Assembly: GCA_036676475.1 (NCBI GenBank)
Contig: JAKFCU010000051.1
Coordinates: 1 to 34,979, forward strand
From: LC029 sp036676475
GTDB lineage: Bacteria > Bacillota > Bacilli > Aneurinibacillales > RAOX-1
Direction: 5' to 3'
Length of the DNA: 34,979 bases
Part shown: positions 1 through 6,720 of the stretch, piece after piece
How positions within the stretch are numbered: position 1 is the first letter of the stretch
Layout: each line of letters starts with the position of its first letter
Notes under the pieces: generated by a model
Told to the model about the DNA's origin: nothing
The model's database searches: none
What the model saw: the letters and a program-made list of their open reading frames with translations, nothing else
Made by a program: the position numbers and the translations under genes

Positions 1-31
1 GACTATTGTCAGGGCATTTTATATGTAGTTA

Positions 32-196
32 TGGCGGGAGAAGGTGGGAATACTCTTTTTCTTTGATTAAAGAGCTCACTTTGTTCGCAATCATAGAGGA
101 AGAAAAAGATGCTCGTCCTACTTAGCGAAATCAGGGGGTATTCACAGACGCTCGAACCCACCTGACGCCTCACGGACGTCACACTCGGTTTTGAAG
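32..196 (-). pseudogene. Split partial duplicate of the tRNA-Sec 3' half (putative attachment-site remnant)
   Basis: Bases 152-196 are identical over 45 bases to 2555-2599 of the tRNA-Sec gene (anticodon loop, long variable arm, start of the T-arm). Bases 32-51 are identical over 20 bases to 2536-2555 (rest of the T-arm, 3' acceptor strand, CCA). In the intact gene these two blocks are contiguous; here 100 bases (52-151) lie between them, inside the T-loop. Similarity stops at the first base of the anticodon loop, so no 5' half is present and the copy cannot be a tRNA. Same-orientation copies on both sides of accessory genes fit attL/attR of a tRNA-targeting element. I infer the attachment role; the identity is directly visible. 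Confidence 0.85.
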
Positions 197-287
197 GCGT
201 TCCCGCCGATTATATGGCTTAAAGCCTTAATACACGTACATTTCACGCAGTCCAGTAATTGCCCATTTTAGATGCTTTTTAGGCAAG

Positions 288-334
288 TCTGGGTGCGTTC
301 CTTAGGGTTAATTGTACACGAATCTGGGTGCGTT
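288..334. repeat. 12-base direct repeat near the left end of the island
   Basis: The 12-mer tctgggtgcgtt occurs at 288-299 and 323-334. Its core gggtgcgt appears inverted at 2455-2462, just inside the tRNA-proximal end and upstream of the recombinase gene. Repeats placed at both ends like this could be arm-type binding sites for an integrase, but that role is inference. Confidence 0.45.
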
Positions 335-393
335 GTGTAGGTGTTTTTTCTTTGTCTTTAACTCGGTAGCGAAGGAAGGCTCCTAATCAAAAA

Positions 394-403
394 TTGATCT
401 GAC
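394..403. repeat. Left arm of a 10-base inverted repeat flanking the island genes
   Basis: The sequence ttgatctgac at 394-403 has its exact reverse complement at 2520-2529. The two arms sit just outside the TIR and recombinase genes. Ten bases within two roughly 100-base end regions is unlikely but possible by chance. Confidence 0.4.
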
Positions 404-404
404 A

Positions 405-1175
405 CTACTGCTTTAATTTAATTGCTATTGCGTCTAGAAAGTATTGCTTCCAGTTATGAGAGTAAAGTTTATTAGCTTTCCGCAAAATATCATATAGTGC
501 CTTATCCCTTATTTTAAACTTATTATGAGATTCGGCAGTTTCGATAATCCCGAAGGTTTCTAATACTTGAAGCTCATCATTGTAATATGAAGCTGTCGGA
601 TCTGAACCATTTAGGTAGCCGGTAACAACTGCTTTAGGTAGTAATTGAAATTTAGGAAACTCGGATAATGCCCCTAATAAATCTAGAAATTTTCCATCGT
701 TTATAAATCTTACTTGATCGACAGTTAAATGATTAATGAACTCTTCAGCAGGATCGATTAGTCGGTCACCCAACTTTTCTTTAATTTGATCAAAATCGAG
801 CCCAGCTACCTGATACACAAGTTTCTCAATTAGTTCTATTGAATCTGTATGTCGAAAATAAAGCTTCTCATTATCGGTTGTAATTAGCTCTGGTATTTCG
901 GAATTATCAAGATTTACGCAAGCAAAAGGCTTTTGTATTTCTATCGCATAACGAACCTCATCAAAAACCCATTTTGGGTGCTCTGCTACATTCTTCGAAT
1001 AAAAGACAATAACTTTATCTGACTCATCGATTTTGTCTCTAATAAGCTGTGATAGGGGCTCTCCAGGAATGAAATCCCGAGAATCAATGATCACTTGATA
1101 ATTCTGTTCGATAATCTTAACGTATCTATTTATATGAACTTTGTCTTTAGTAGAATGGCTAATAAAAAACTTCAT
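405..1175 (-). CDS. TIR-domain protein with C-terminal winged-helix-like region, candidate defence effector
   Basis: 256 residues. The N-terminal ~120 residues look like a TIR domain: the opening strand FISHSTKD (residues 4-11), a DSRDFIPGEPL segment (31-41), and WVFDEVRYA (69-77), where Glu73 is the candidate catalytic glutamate of TIR NAD hydrolases. Residues ~150-235 (around YNDELQVLETFGIIE) resemble a winged helix and may sense a ligand or partner; I do not recognise that part as a named family. The start at 1175 is chosen because GGGAGG lies 8 bases upstream; a start 5 codons earlier would overlap this site. No signal peptide or membrane segment is visible. The gene lies in a tRNA-associated island. 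Bacterial TIR proteins often act in anti-phage abortive responses, but here that is inferred from domain and location only. Confidence 0.8.
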   Translation of the reverse strand: MKFFISHSTKDKVHINRYVKIIEQNYQVIIDSRDFIPGEPLSQLIRDKIDESDKVIVFYSKNVAEHPKWVFDEVRYAIEIQKPFACVNLDNSEIPELITTDNEKLYFRHTDSIELIEKLVYQVAGLDFDQIKEKLGDRLIDPAEEFINHLTVDQVRFINDGKFLDLLGALSEFPKFQLLPKAVVTGYLNGSDPTASYYNDELQVLETFGIIETAESHNKFKIRDKALYDILRKANKLYSHNWKQYFLDAIAIKLKQ

Positions 1176-1270
1176 TTTTTGTCCTCCCATGTTAATTTTT
1201 TTGGGGCATTAAGCAACCAATTTAATTTTATTAAATTTAATCTTGTTTTTGGGTTCTTTTTTAATAACAT
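1172..1270 (-). CDS. Possible small ORF overlapping the TIR gene start
   Basis: An open frame ends in a TGA that overlaps the TIR start codon (ATGA, 4 bases), a typical translational-coupling arrangement. The first ATG gives 32 residues, MLLKKNPKTR to LTWEDKK, basic and leucine-rich. The frame stays open about 19 codons further upstream (reading KTLIEESVKQALEIIK) without a standard start codon. It may therefore be the tail of a decayed upstream gene rather than a true small gene. I see no convincing ribosome binding site for the ATG. Function unknown. Confidence 0.3.
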   Translation of the reverse strand: MLLKKNPKTRLNLIKLNWLLNAPKKLTWEDKK

Positions 1271-1444
1271 TTTGATAATTTCAAGTGCTTGTTTAACAGA
1301 TTCCTCGATTAAGGTTTTGATGATCCAGTGTTATTATAGTCACTTTTATATTATTGATTTTTATACAGTTTAGGGTCATACAAATAGACCATGTATTTTT
1401 GTTAGCGTTGTTGAGCGATGATTTAATAAGTATTAATATTTCAC

Positions 1445-2374
1445 TTATCTTTGGGAACTCCCTAGTTTTGATTTATTTATATATCGATACAATGTGGCTT
1501 TACTTACGCCGGTTACGTCTACTATTTCTGGTATGCTCATTTTACCGGCTTGATAAAGCGTCATTGCTGCATCAAGTTTACTTTTATCCGTTCTAGGCCT
1601 GCCTCCATAACTTCCTCTTGCTTTTGCAGCCTGAATACCTGCTCTAGTTCGTTCTGCGATAATATCACCTTCCATTTCGGCAAGTACTGCTAACATGCGG
1701 AACATGGCTTTTCCAACGGCACTTGTGGTATCGATATTGTCTCTGATAGAAACAAACTCTACTCCTTTACGTTCTAATTCTGCTGTTAATTCAAGTAGCT
1801 TAAATGTAGACCTTCCCAGGCGGTCTAGTTTGTAAACCACAAGTGTATCGCCTCTCCACAGCTGATCCAACAAACGATTTAATTCGGGCCGGTCATCTCT
1901 CTTACCGCTCATCTTCTCCTCATATATCTTATCGCAGCCAAACTGTTTTAAAGCGTCAAGCTGAATGTTGTCAGGCAATGTTTTCGTAATTTCTTTTTTG
2001 ACCTTCATGGGAGCGAGGTCAGCAATCGGATTTGTTTCGATGTATCCTTTTCGATAGAGAAAATTACACCATGCTCGCAGGGCGCTAAAGCGGTTCTTGC
2101 ACGTTACAGGCTTGCAATTACGCTCATGTAACAAATAGTCCATATAATCTTCAATATCGGTAGAAATCCATTTCTGTGGTTCCAGAGGCATTTCTTTCTC
2201 CGTAAGAAAAGCACGGAAGTATTGACCTAACACTTCTTCGTACCATTCAATTGTCCTCTCTGTACATGCCATGCGTTTTCGATCCGCAATAAAAACGTTT
2301 AATGCTTTGTCGAAGTCGGCCCCAACAGCATCTTTTCGTCCTTGCAAACGATCTTCAAATTGTAATTTTGACAT
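1445..2374 (-). CDS. Chimeric recombinase: tyrosine-integrase N-half fused to a serine resolvase lacking its catalytic serine
   Basis: 309 residues. Residues ~20-125 read as the SAM-like core-binding domain of a phage-type tyrosine integrase (TIEWYEEVLGQYFRAFL; later CNFLYRKGYIETNPI). The catalytic domain with its Arg-His-Arg-Tyr residues is absent. From about residue 137 (QLDALKQFGCDKIYEEK) the sequence becomes a Hin/Tn3-type serine recombinase: KLDRLGRS (182-189), the long E-helix with AEMEGD (232-237) and a C-terminal helix-turn-helix (~279-300). The first ~24 residues of that family, with the YARVST nucleophile motif, are missing. As written, neither half has its nucleophile. The start at 2374 is preceded by AAGGGAGA; the frame is open 18 codons further upstream. 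It may be a DNA-binding relic, a regulator, or a pseudogene that stayed in frame. Confidence 0.8.
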   Translation of the reverse strand: MSKLQFEDRLQGRKDAVGADFDKALNVFIADRKRMACTERTIEWYEEVLGQYFRAFLTEKEMPLEPQKWISTDIEDYMDYLLHERNCKPVTCKNRFSALRAWCNFLYRKGYIETNPIADLAPMKVKKEITKTLPDNIQLDALKQFGCDKIYEEKMSGKRDDRPELNRLLDQLWRGDTLVVYKLDRLGRSTFKLLELTAELERKGVEFVSIRDNIDTTSAVGKAMFRMLAVLAEMEGDIIAERTRAGIQAAKARGSYGGRPRTDKSKLDAAMTLYQAGKMSIPEIVDVTGVSKATLYRYINKSKLGSSQR

Positions 2375-2519
2375 AAAAAAATCTCCCTTCTTGACGATTA
2401 GGAACGCCCAAACTGTGGGCTTTGTCAAAAAGCGAGACTGTGTGTTTAATATGTACGCACCCGGTTTTTTCAGCGTTCACACGACGTTATCAACATCGTA
2501 TGAAAGTGCTACAAACCGC

Positions 2520-2529
2520 GTCAGATCAA
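2520..2529. repeat. Right arm of the 10-base inverted repeat
   Basis: gtcagatcaa is the exact reverse complement of 394-403. It lies 6 bases from the CCA end of the tRNA-Sec gene, where an element end would be expected. Confidence 0.4.
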
Positions 2530-2535
2530 CATTGT

Positions 2536-2632
2536 TGGCGGGAGAAGGTGGGAATCGAACCCACCTGACGCCTCACGGACGTCACACTCGGTTTTGAAGA
2601 CCGGGAAGGCCACCAGGACCCCATCAACTCCC
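2536..2632 (-). tRNA. selC: Selenocysteine tRNA, anticodon TCA, apparently a hybrid of two halves
   Basis: The minus strand gives a ~97-base tRNA with encoded CCA (2536-2538), G discriminator, loop CTTCAAA with anticodon TCA (UGA reader), a 6-bp D-stem, a long variable arm (TGACG/CGTCA) and T-arm GTGGG-TTCGATT-CCCAC. These are hallmarks of bacterial tRNA-Sec with its 8+5 acceptor/T arrangement. Stems within each half are intact. Both stems joining the halves are imperfect: acceptor GGGAGTTG against CTTCTCCC leaves two adjacent T-T mismatches, and the outermost anticodon-stem pair is C-A (2604/2588). The boundary is where the duplicated block ends (2599/2600). selB lies 0.8 kb away, divergent. 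Confidence 0.9.
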
Positions 2633-2651
2633 CTAGAGAAATTACTTTTAT

Positions 2652-2680
2652 AAAGTATCAAATCTAGAGGAGGAATGCAA
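2652..2680 (-). promoter_or_regulatory. Putative promoter of tRNA-Sec
   Basis: On the minus strand TTGCAT (2675-2680) and TACTTT (2652-2657) are separated by 17 bases and lie about 20 bases before the tRNA 5' end. It is the best sigma-A-like pair there. Confidence 0.5.
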
Positions 2681-2734
2681 GGGAATTATGTTCTAATGGT
2701 CTATTGGAGGGTGTTTTTACTCATTTTTTATATA

Positions 2735-2811
2735 CGATATTGGCGATCGCCAATATTTGCTCGATATCCTAGTGGTTTTCGCTAATATCTGTTTGATTAT
2801 CGCTGATATTT
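2735..2811. repeat. Cluster of CGCYRATATYT repeats with a perfect 20-base palindrome
   Basis: A perfect palindrome covers 2737-2756, centred on GCGATCGC with ATATTGG/CCAATAT arms. Copies of the half-site follow in the same orientation: CGCCAATATTT (2748), CGCTAATATCT (2780) and CGCTGATATTT (2801), 32 and 21 bases apart, close to three and two helical turns. The stretch is non-coding, between the tRNA-Sec promoter and selB. It looks like a protein-binding array or an intergenic repeat family. No known regulator is recognised. Confidence 0.55.
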
Positions 2812-3020
2812 TATTATAATCTATCATTTCGAGCCATTACAGCCATTTTCAGAGTTGTTTAGCATAAAGAAAGTTTAGTATGCATTTAATAAATTAGGGT
2901 TATGTAAAGCACTATTAAAACTAGTGGTTATCGTTCTTCATGATATCCTATCTAATCAAAAAAACGGAGATTACCATCCCCATCCCTTCTCGAGGAATCA
3001 TCTCTTCCCTAAAGTTTTCC

Positions 3021-3043
3021 GAAAAAAAGCTCCTGTAGGAGCT
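3021..3043 (-). terminator. Orphan intrinsic terminator on the minus strand
   Basis: Inverted repeat AGCTCC/GGAGCT (3028-3033, 3038-3043) with seven A's at 3022-3028, which read as a T-run on the minus strand. No minus-strand gene precedes it. It could end an unannotated RNA beginning between 3044 and 3428, or antisense transcription from selB. The rest of 2812-3428 is AT-rich with no supported gene. Confidence 0.5.
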
Positions 3044-3428
3044 GAAGTTATTAATTCCGTGTAAACGTGGAGCAGAGGTTGGGCCATACTGGGCATAACT
3101 ATTTGGTTTAGTCTCTCTGCATTTGATCACAGAGTTGGATCACCTGATTTAGATTGCAAAGGGATAATGAGCGCTTGCTGGATATTTTGAAGTTAAGCCA
3201 ATTGTTCGGATCATTTGTTGAGTGATTTGGATTTGCTACATTCCAGGTTGTAGAATGTACACCTTTCGATTTGAAAATTTGAACCCTTATTTTGAACCAT
3301 TATATAGAATCTCCATCTGAACGGCCCAACGAGAAAACATTTTCAATTTGAGCTATAATGGATAGCGAAGCTATTTAATTATTCAGATTAGATATCAATT
3401 TATATAGAAGGAAAGGAACAGAAAACGG

Positions 3429-5324
3429 ATGGAGAATCACTTTACGTTAGGGATTGCAGGGCATATTGACCATGGGAAGACGTCATTAACGAAGAAGCTG
3501 ACGAACGTCGATACGGATCGTTTAAAGGAAGAAAAGGAACGGGGTGTTTCCATTGAGTTGGGGTTTGCGCCATTAGTGCTTCCATCCGGTAAGCGAGTAA
3601 GTGTTGTCGATGTTCCCGGTCATGAGCGTTTTATTCGGCAGATGATCGCTGGTGCAGCTGGGATTGATTTGGTAATTTTGGTTATAGCGGCGGATGAGGG
3701 GGTCATGCCCCAGACGAGAGAGCATTTTGATATTATACGTTTTCTCGGCATAGACAGAGGGATTATTGCTCTGACCAAAAAGGATCTAGTAGATTCAGAC
3801 TGGCTGGAAATGGTTCAGGAGGAAGTCCGGGAATGGGTGCAAGACAGCTTTTTGCAGGATGCCCCTATCCTTTCGCTTAGCGCCCATACGGGAGAAGGGA
3901 TTGCCGAGTTGTTAGCGACTATAGAGGAGATCATTTCAACCATTCCGGAACGGGATGCATCGGAACCTTTTCGTATGCCGATTGATCGGGTGTTCACGAA
4001 AAAAGGGGCAGGAGCAGTGGTTACGGGTACGGTTTATGAAGGCCAAATTTCTGAAGGGGATCTGGTAGAAGTCTTTCCGTTAGGGGAAAAAGTGAAGATC
4101 CGCCAAATCAATGTCCATCATGCACAAGTATCGACAGCTTATGCTGGTCAACGCGCAGCTTTAAACTTGAGTGGTGTTGATTTTAAAGAGATGGAAAGAG
4201 GGTACAGCTTAACCGCACCAGATTATTTCCGCAAGACGGACAGATTGGACATTAGTTTTCACATGTTGGCACATCACGATTTTAATCTCAAGCAACGTTC
4301 GCGTATTCGACTTCATATCGCTACATCAGAGATTATGGGAAAGATCGTCTTTTACGATCGTAATGAACTAGAACCGGGTGACGAAGTACTTTGTCAGTTA
4401 CAACTAGAAGAAGAGATAATCGCCAAACCAGGGGACCCTTTTATCTTACGCCGCTTGTCACCTTCAACCACACTAGGTGGGGGGGCAGTTCTATCTCCTT
4501 ACGGCATGAAAAGAAGGTATGGAGAAAAATCCGTAGAGCTGTTGAATCTCCTGAAGGGGGGAGATGAGTGGCAGATGCTGCAGTATGTCTTAGCAGAAAA
4601 CGGATATTCAAGTATAGAAGAGATCGATTTCCAATTGGCGTTTGGGCAGGAACGATTACGGAATATCTTAGAGAGATACCAAGCAACAAAACAGGTGTAC
4701 CGGTTCGGTGAGTTTGTCATACTTCAGCATACGTTAAAGGAATGGACAGATAAGCTCAAGGTCTTGCTTATGAAATATCATAAAGACCATCCTATGCGTA
4801 ACGGCATGAAGAAGTCAGAGGTAAAGAGTAAGTTGTTCTCAATGGTTTCAGACAAACTGTGGAAAGAGTATATTCAGAATTTGCGCGAGGAGAAGGTCAT
4901 TGAAGAGATAGGGGAGATGGTCAAGCTAAGAAGTCACACACCTCAGATTCCATCAGCTATCCAAATGGCCACGGACAAAATTATAGATTGTATTAACAAA
5001 GAAGGACTTACGGTCACAAGCTGGGATGAACTCGTGAAGAAAGTAGGGATCAAGCCGGGTGATGGTGGAGAAGTGAAAACCTTTTTGCTTGATCAACCAG
5101 ATTTCGTTTCCATGGGCCCTGACTTTATAGTTAATGCCAAGGTATATAATCAAACGATAGAACAGTTAAAACAGCAGCTTTCGCTAGATGTGCCTTTCAG
5201 TACGCCTCAGATTAAAGAGATCCTTGGTTATTCACGTAAATATCTGATTCCTTTCCTTGAATCCCTTGATGAGCATGGAGTAACAAAGCGTATGGAGAAT
5301 GAACGAGTTTGGATCAAATCATAG
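3429..5324 (+). CDS. selB: Selenocysteine-specific translation elongation factor SelB
   Basis: 631 residues, normal for SelB. It delivers Sec-tRNA(Sec) to the ribosome at in-frame UGA codons by binding the mRNA SECIS hairpin. GTPase motifs: GHIDHGKTS (11-19), DVPGH (61-65), TKKD (116-119, the NKxD position) and SAHTG (151-155). EF-Tu-like beta-barrel domains follow, then from ~residue 400 a long C-terminal region that in this family consists of winged-helix domains binding SECIS RNA. The start ATG is preceded by AAAGGAAC, and a TATAAT lies at 3354-3359 without a clear -35 partner. Nearby tRNA-Sec supports the role. selA, selD and any selenoprotein gene are not in the window. Confidence 0.97.
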   Translation: MENHFTLGIAGHIDHGKTSLTKKLTNVDTDRLKEEKERGVSIELGFAPLVLPSGKRVSVVDVPGHERFIRQMIAGAAGIDLVILVIAADEGVMPQTREHFDIIRFLGIDRGIIALTKKDLVDSDWLEMVQEEVREWVQDSFLQDAPILSLSAHTGEGIAELLATIEEIISTIPERDASEPFRMPIDRVFTKKGAGAVVTGTVYEGQISEGDLVEVFPLGEKVKIRQINVHHAQVSTAYAGQRAALNLSGVDFKEMERGYSLTAPDYFRKTDRLDISFHMLAHHDFNLKQRSRIRLHIATSEIMGKIVFYDRNELEPGDEVLCQLQLEEEIIAKPGDPFILRRLSPSTTLGGGAVLSPYGMKRRYGEKSVELLNLLKGGDEWQMLQYVLAENGYSSIEEIDFQLAFGQERLRNILERYQATKQVYRFGEFVILQHTLKEWTDKLKVLLMKYHKDHPMRNGMKKSEVKSKLFSMVSDKLWKEYIQNLREEKVIEEIGEMVKLRSHTPQIPSAIQMATDKIIDCINKEGLTVTSWDELVKKVGIKPGDGGEVKTFLLDQPDFVSMGPDFIVNAKVYNQTIEQLKQQLSLDVPFSTPQIKEILGYSRKYLIPFLESLDEHGVTKRMENERVWIKS

Positions 5325-5360
5325 CAACTAACATTGTAAAACTAATCCTTTGTTAATCAA

Positions 5361-5385
5361 AAGCTTCCAATTGGGGGCTTTTTTT
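5361..5385 (+). terminator. Terminator after selB
   Basis: AAGCTTCC, loop AATT, GGGGGCTT pair over 8 bp (two G-T) and are followed by seven T's. It separates selB from the ribosomal cluster. Confidence 0.8.
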
Positions 5386-5510
5386 GATTTTGGGTTGCAT
5401 TTTGTTAGATTTTCAGATAAGATGTTAGAGGTTTTGTTATGAACAAAACAAATGAACGATCTGCGATCTCATTGTAGGTAAAGTTCCCTGCAAGATTATA
5501 TAAAAAATGC

Positions 5511-5539
5511 TTGCATTAAGTTGGGTGTTTTAATATAAT
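5511..5539 (+). promoter_or_regulatory. S10 operon promoter (sigma-A type)
   Basis: TTGCAT (5511-5516), a 17-base spacer, then a perfect TATAAT (5534-5539). It is the strongest promoter-like sequence in the 385-base selB-rpsJ gap and leaves a leader of about 160 bases. Confidence 0.85.
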
Positions 5540-5545
5540 GTTTAA

Positions 5546-5709
5546 TGTTGGTCTATGGACGCGATGAAGCGGGAGGTTGCTGACACGCCAGGGTGCATTG
5601 TCATGGTAAGATGTAAAAACATCAGATCTGGCAAATGATAAAGGAATGTCAGGTTGAATTTCCGTGGAGAATGGTTCATTTATAAAATGGGCGAAAAGGA
5701 GGGACTTAA
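5546..5709 (+). promoter_or_regulatory. Untranslated leader of the S10 operon
   Basis: About 160 non-coding bases between the promoter and rpsJ. The stretch around 5568-5592, starting AAGCGGGAGGTTGCTGACAC, resembles, from memory, the sequence seen before rpsJ in other Bacillales; GACA (5582-5585) can pair with TGTC (5599-5602). It is probably a regulated ribosomal-protein leader, but I did not fold it. The rpsJ ribosome binding site AGGAGGG closes the region. Confidence 0.6.
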
Positions 5710-6018
5710 ATGGCAAAGCAAAAGATTCGTATTCGTTTAAAGGCTTATGATCACAGAGTGCTTGATCAGTCCGCAGAAAAGATTGTTGATACTGCAAAGC
5801 GTTCCGGCGCAGAGGTGTCTGGTCCGATTCCACTACCTACTGAAAAGCAGATTTACACAATTCTACGTGCGGTGCACAAATATAAGGATTCTCGTGAACA
5901 GTTTGAAATGCGTACTCACAAACGTTTGATCGATATCGTTAACCCGACTCCACAAACTGTGGATGCGTTAATGCGTTTGGATCTTCCGTCTGGCGTGGAT
6001 ATCGAAATTAAACTTTAA
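5710..6018 (+). CDS. rpsJ: 30S ribosomal protein S10 (NusE)
   Basis: 102 residues, the usual length, beginning MAKQKIRIRLKAYDHRVLD. S10 sits in the 30S head. As NusE it also pairs with NusB in transcription antitermination and links RNA polymerase to the ribosome through NusG. It is first in the S10 operon, behind the promoter and leader described above. AGGAGGG lies 7 bases upstream of the ATG. Nothing unusual. Confidence 0.98.
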   Translation: MAKQKIRIRLKAYDHRVLDQSAEKIVDTAKRSGAEVSGPIPLPTEKQIYTILRAVHKYKDSREQFEMRTHKRLIDIVNPTPQTVDALMRLDLPSGVDIEIKL

Positions 6019-6073
6019 TTGATAAATGATCGAAGATAGAGGAAAGTACTTTTTGAATCAGGAGGTGGCAAAT

Positions 6074-6700
6074 ATGTCTAAAGGAATCTTAGGTAAGAAA
6101 GTTGGGATGACTCAAATCTTCACTCCAGAAGGTCAGGTAATTCCGGTAACAGTAGTTGAAGCTGGTCCTTGTGTTGTTCTTCAAAAGAAGACAAACGAAG
6201 TGGATGGTTACGAATCTGTTCAGTTAGGTTTTGATGACAAGAAAGCAGTTCGCGCTAACAAGCCTGAACAAGGTCATGCAAAGAAAGCTGATGCAACCCC
6301 TAAGCGCTTCGTACGCGAGTTCCGCGGAATAGAAGGGTTCGAAGTTGGACAGGAAATCAAAGCTGATGTTTTTGCCGAAGGAGAAAAGGTTGATGTAACT
6401 GGAACTTCTAAAGGTAAAGGATTCGCTGGTGCAATTAAGCGTCACGGGCATTCTCGCGGACCAATGGCTCACGGTTCCAGATACCATCGCGGACCAGGAT
6501 CACTAGGTTCTATCGCAGCAAACCGTGTTTTTAAAGGCATGAAATTACCAGGACGTATGGGATCTGATAAAGTGACTGTACAAAATCTTGAAGTTGTAAA
6601 GATTGATACAGAACGCAACTTGCTTTTGATCAAGGGTGCGATCCCTGGAGCAAACAACAGTTACGTTGTAGTAAAATCAACAGTAAAAAGCGGTAAGTAA
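6074..6700 (+). CDS. rplC: 50S ribosomal protein L3
   Basis: 208 residues starting MSKGILGKKVGMTQIF, the family's canonical N-terminus. The frame is open 16 codons upstream, but the strong AGGAGGTG just before 6074 fixes the start. L3 is an early 50S assembly protein whose long loop (here around KGKGFAGAIKRHG and HGSRYHRGPGSLG) reaches the peptidyl-transferase centre. It is followed by rplD after 20 bases. Confidence 0.98.
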   Translation: MSKGILGKKVGMTQIFTPEGQVIPVTVVEAGPCVVLQKKTNEVDGYESVQLGFDDKKAVRANKPEQGHAKKADATPKRFVREFRGIEGFEVGQEIKADVFAEGEKVDVTGTSKGKGFAGAIKRHGHSRGPMAHGSRYHRGPGSLGSIAANRVFKGMKLPGRMGSDKVTVQNLEVVKIDTERNLLLIKGAIPGANNSYVVVKSTVKSGK

Positions 6701-6720
6701 TTAGGAAAGGAGGATTCGCT

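Larger units (their letters stand above)
197..2535. mobile_element. Small tRNA-Sec-associated genomic island (TIR gene plus recombinase)
   Basis: The segment lies between two direct copies of tRNA-Sec 3' sequence. It carries a recombinase next to the tRNA, as integrative elements usually do, and a TIR-domain gene typical of defence cargo. It is visibly AT-rich compared with the ribosomal genes. Further end signals are a 10-base inverted repeat (394-403 and 2520-2529) and copies of gggtgcgt at 291-298, 326-333 and, inverted, at 2455-2462. The encoded recombinase appears catalytically incomplete, so the element is probably immobile or depends on help from outside. The island may continue left of the window. 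The exact borders are inferred. Confidence 0.65.

Noticed and set aside
197..210. Second tRNA-Sec acceptor end in opposite orientation (gttcccgccga)
   Set aside because: Only about eight bases resemble the CCA end, with a gap; likely chance.
1095..1596. Plus-strand ORFs rich in Phe, Leu and Ile
   Set aside because: They are opposite-strand readings of the TIR gene end, the AT-rich spacer and the recombinase tail; low complexity, no start signals.
2948..3130. 60-residue minus-strand ORF
   Set aside because: It runs straight through the AGCTCC/GGAGCT terminator, has no ribosome binding site and shows no recognisable protein.
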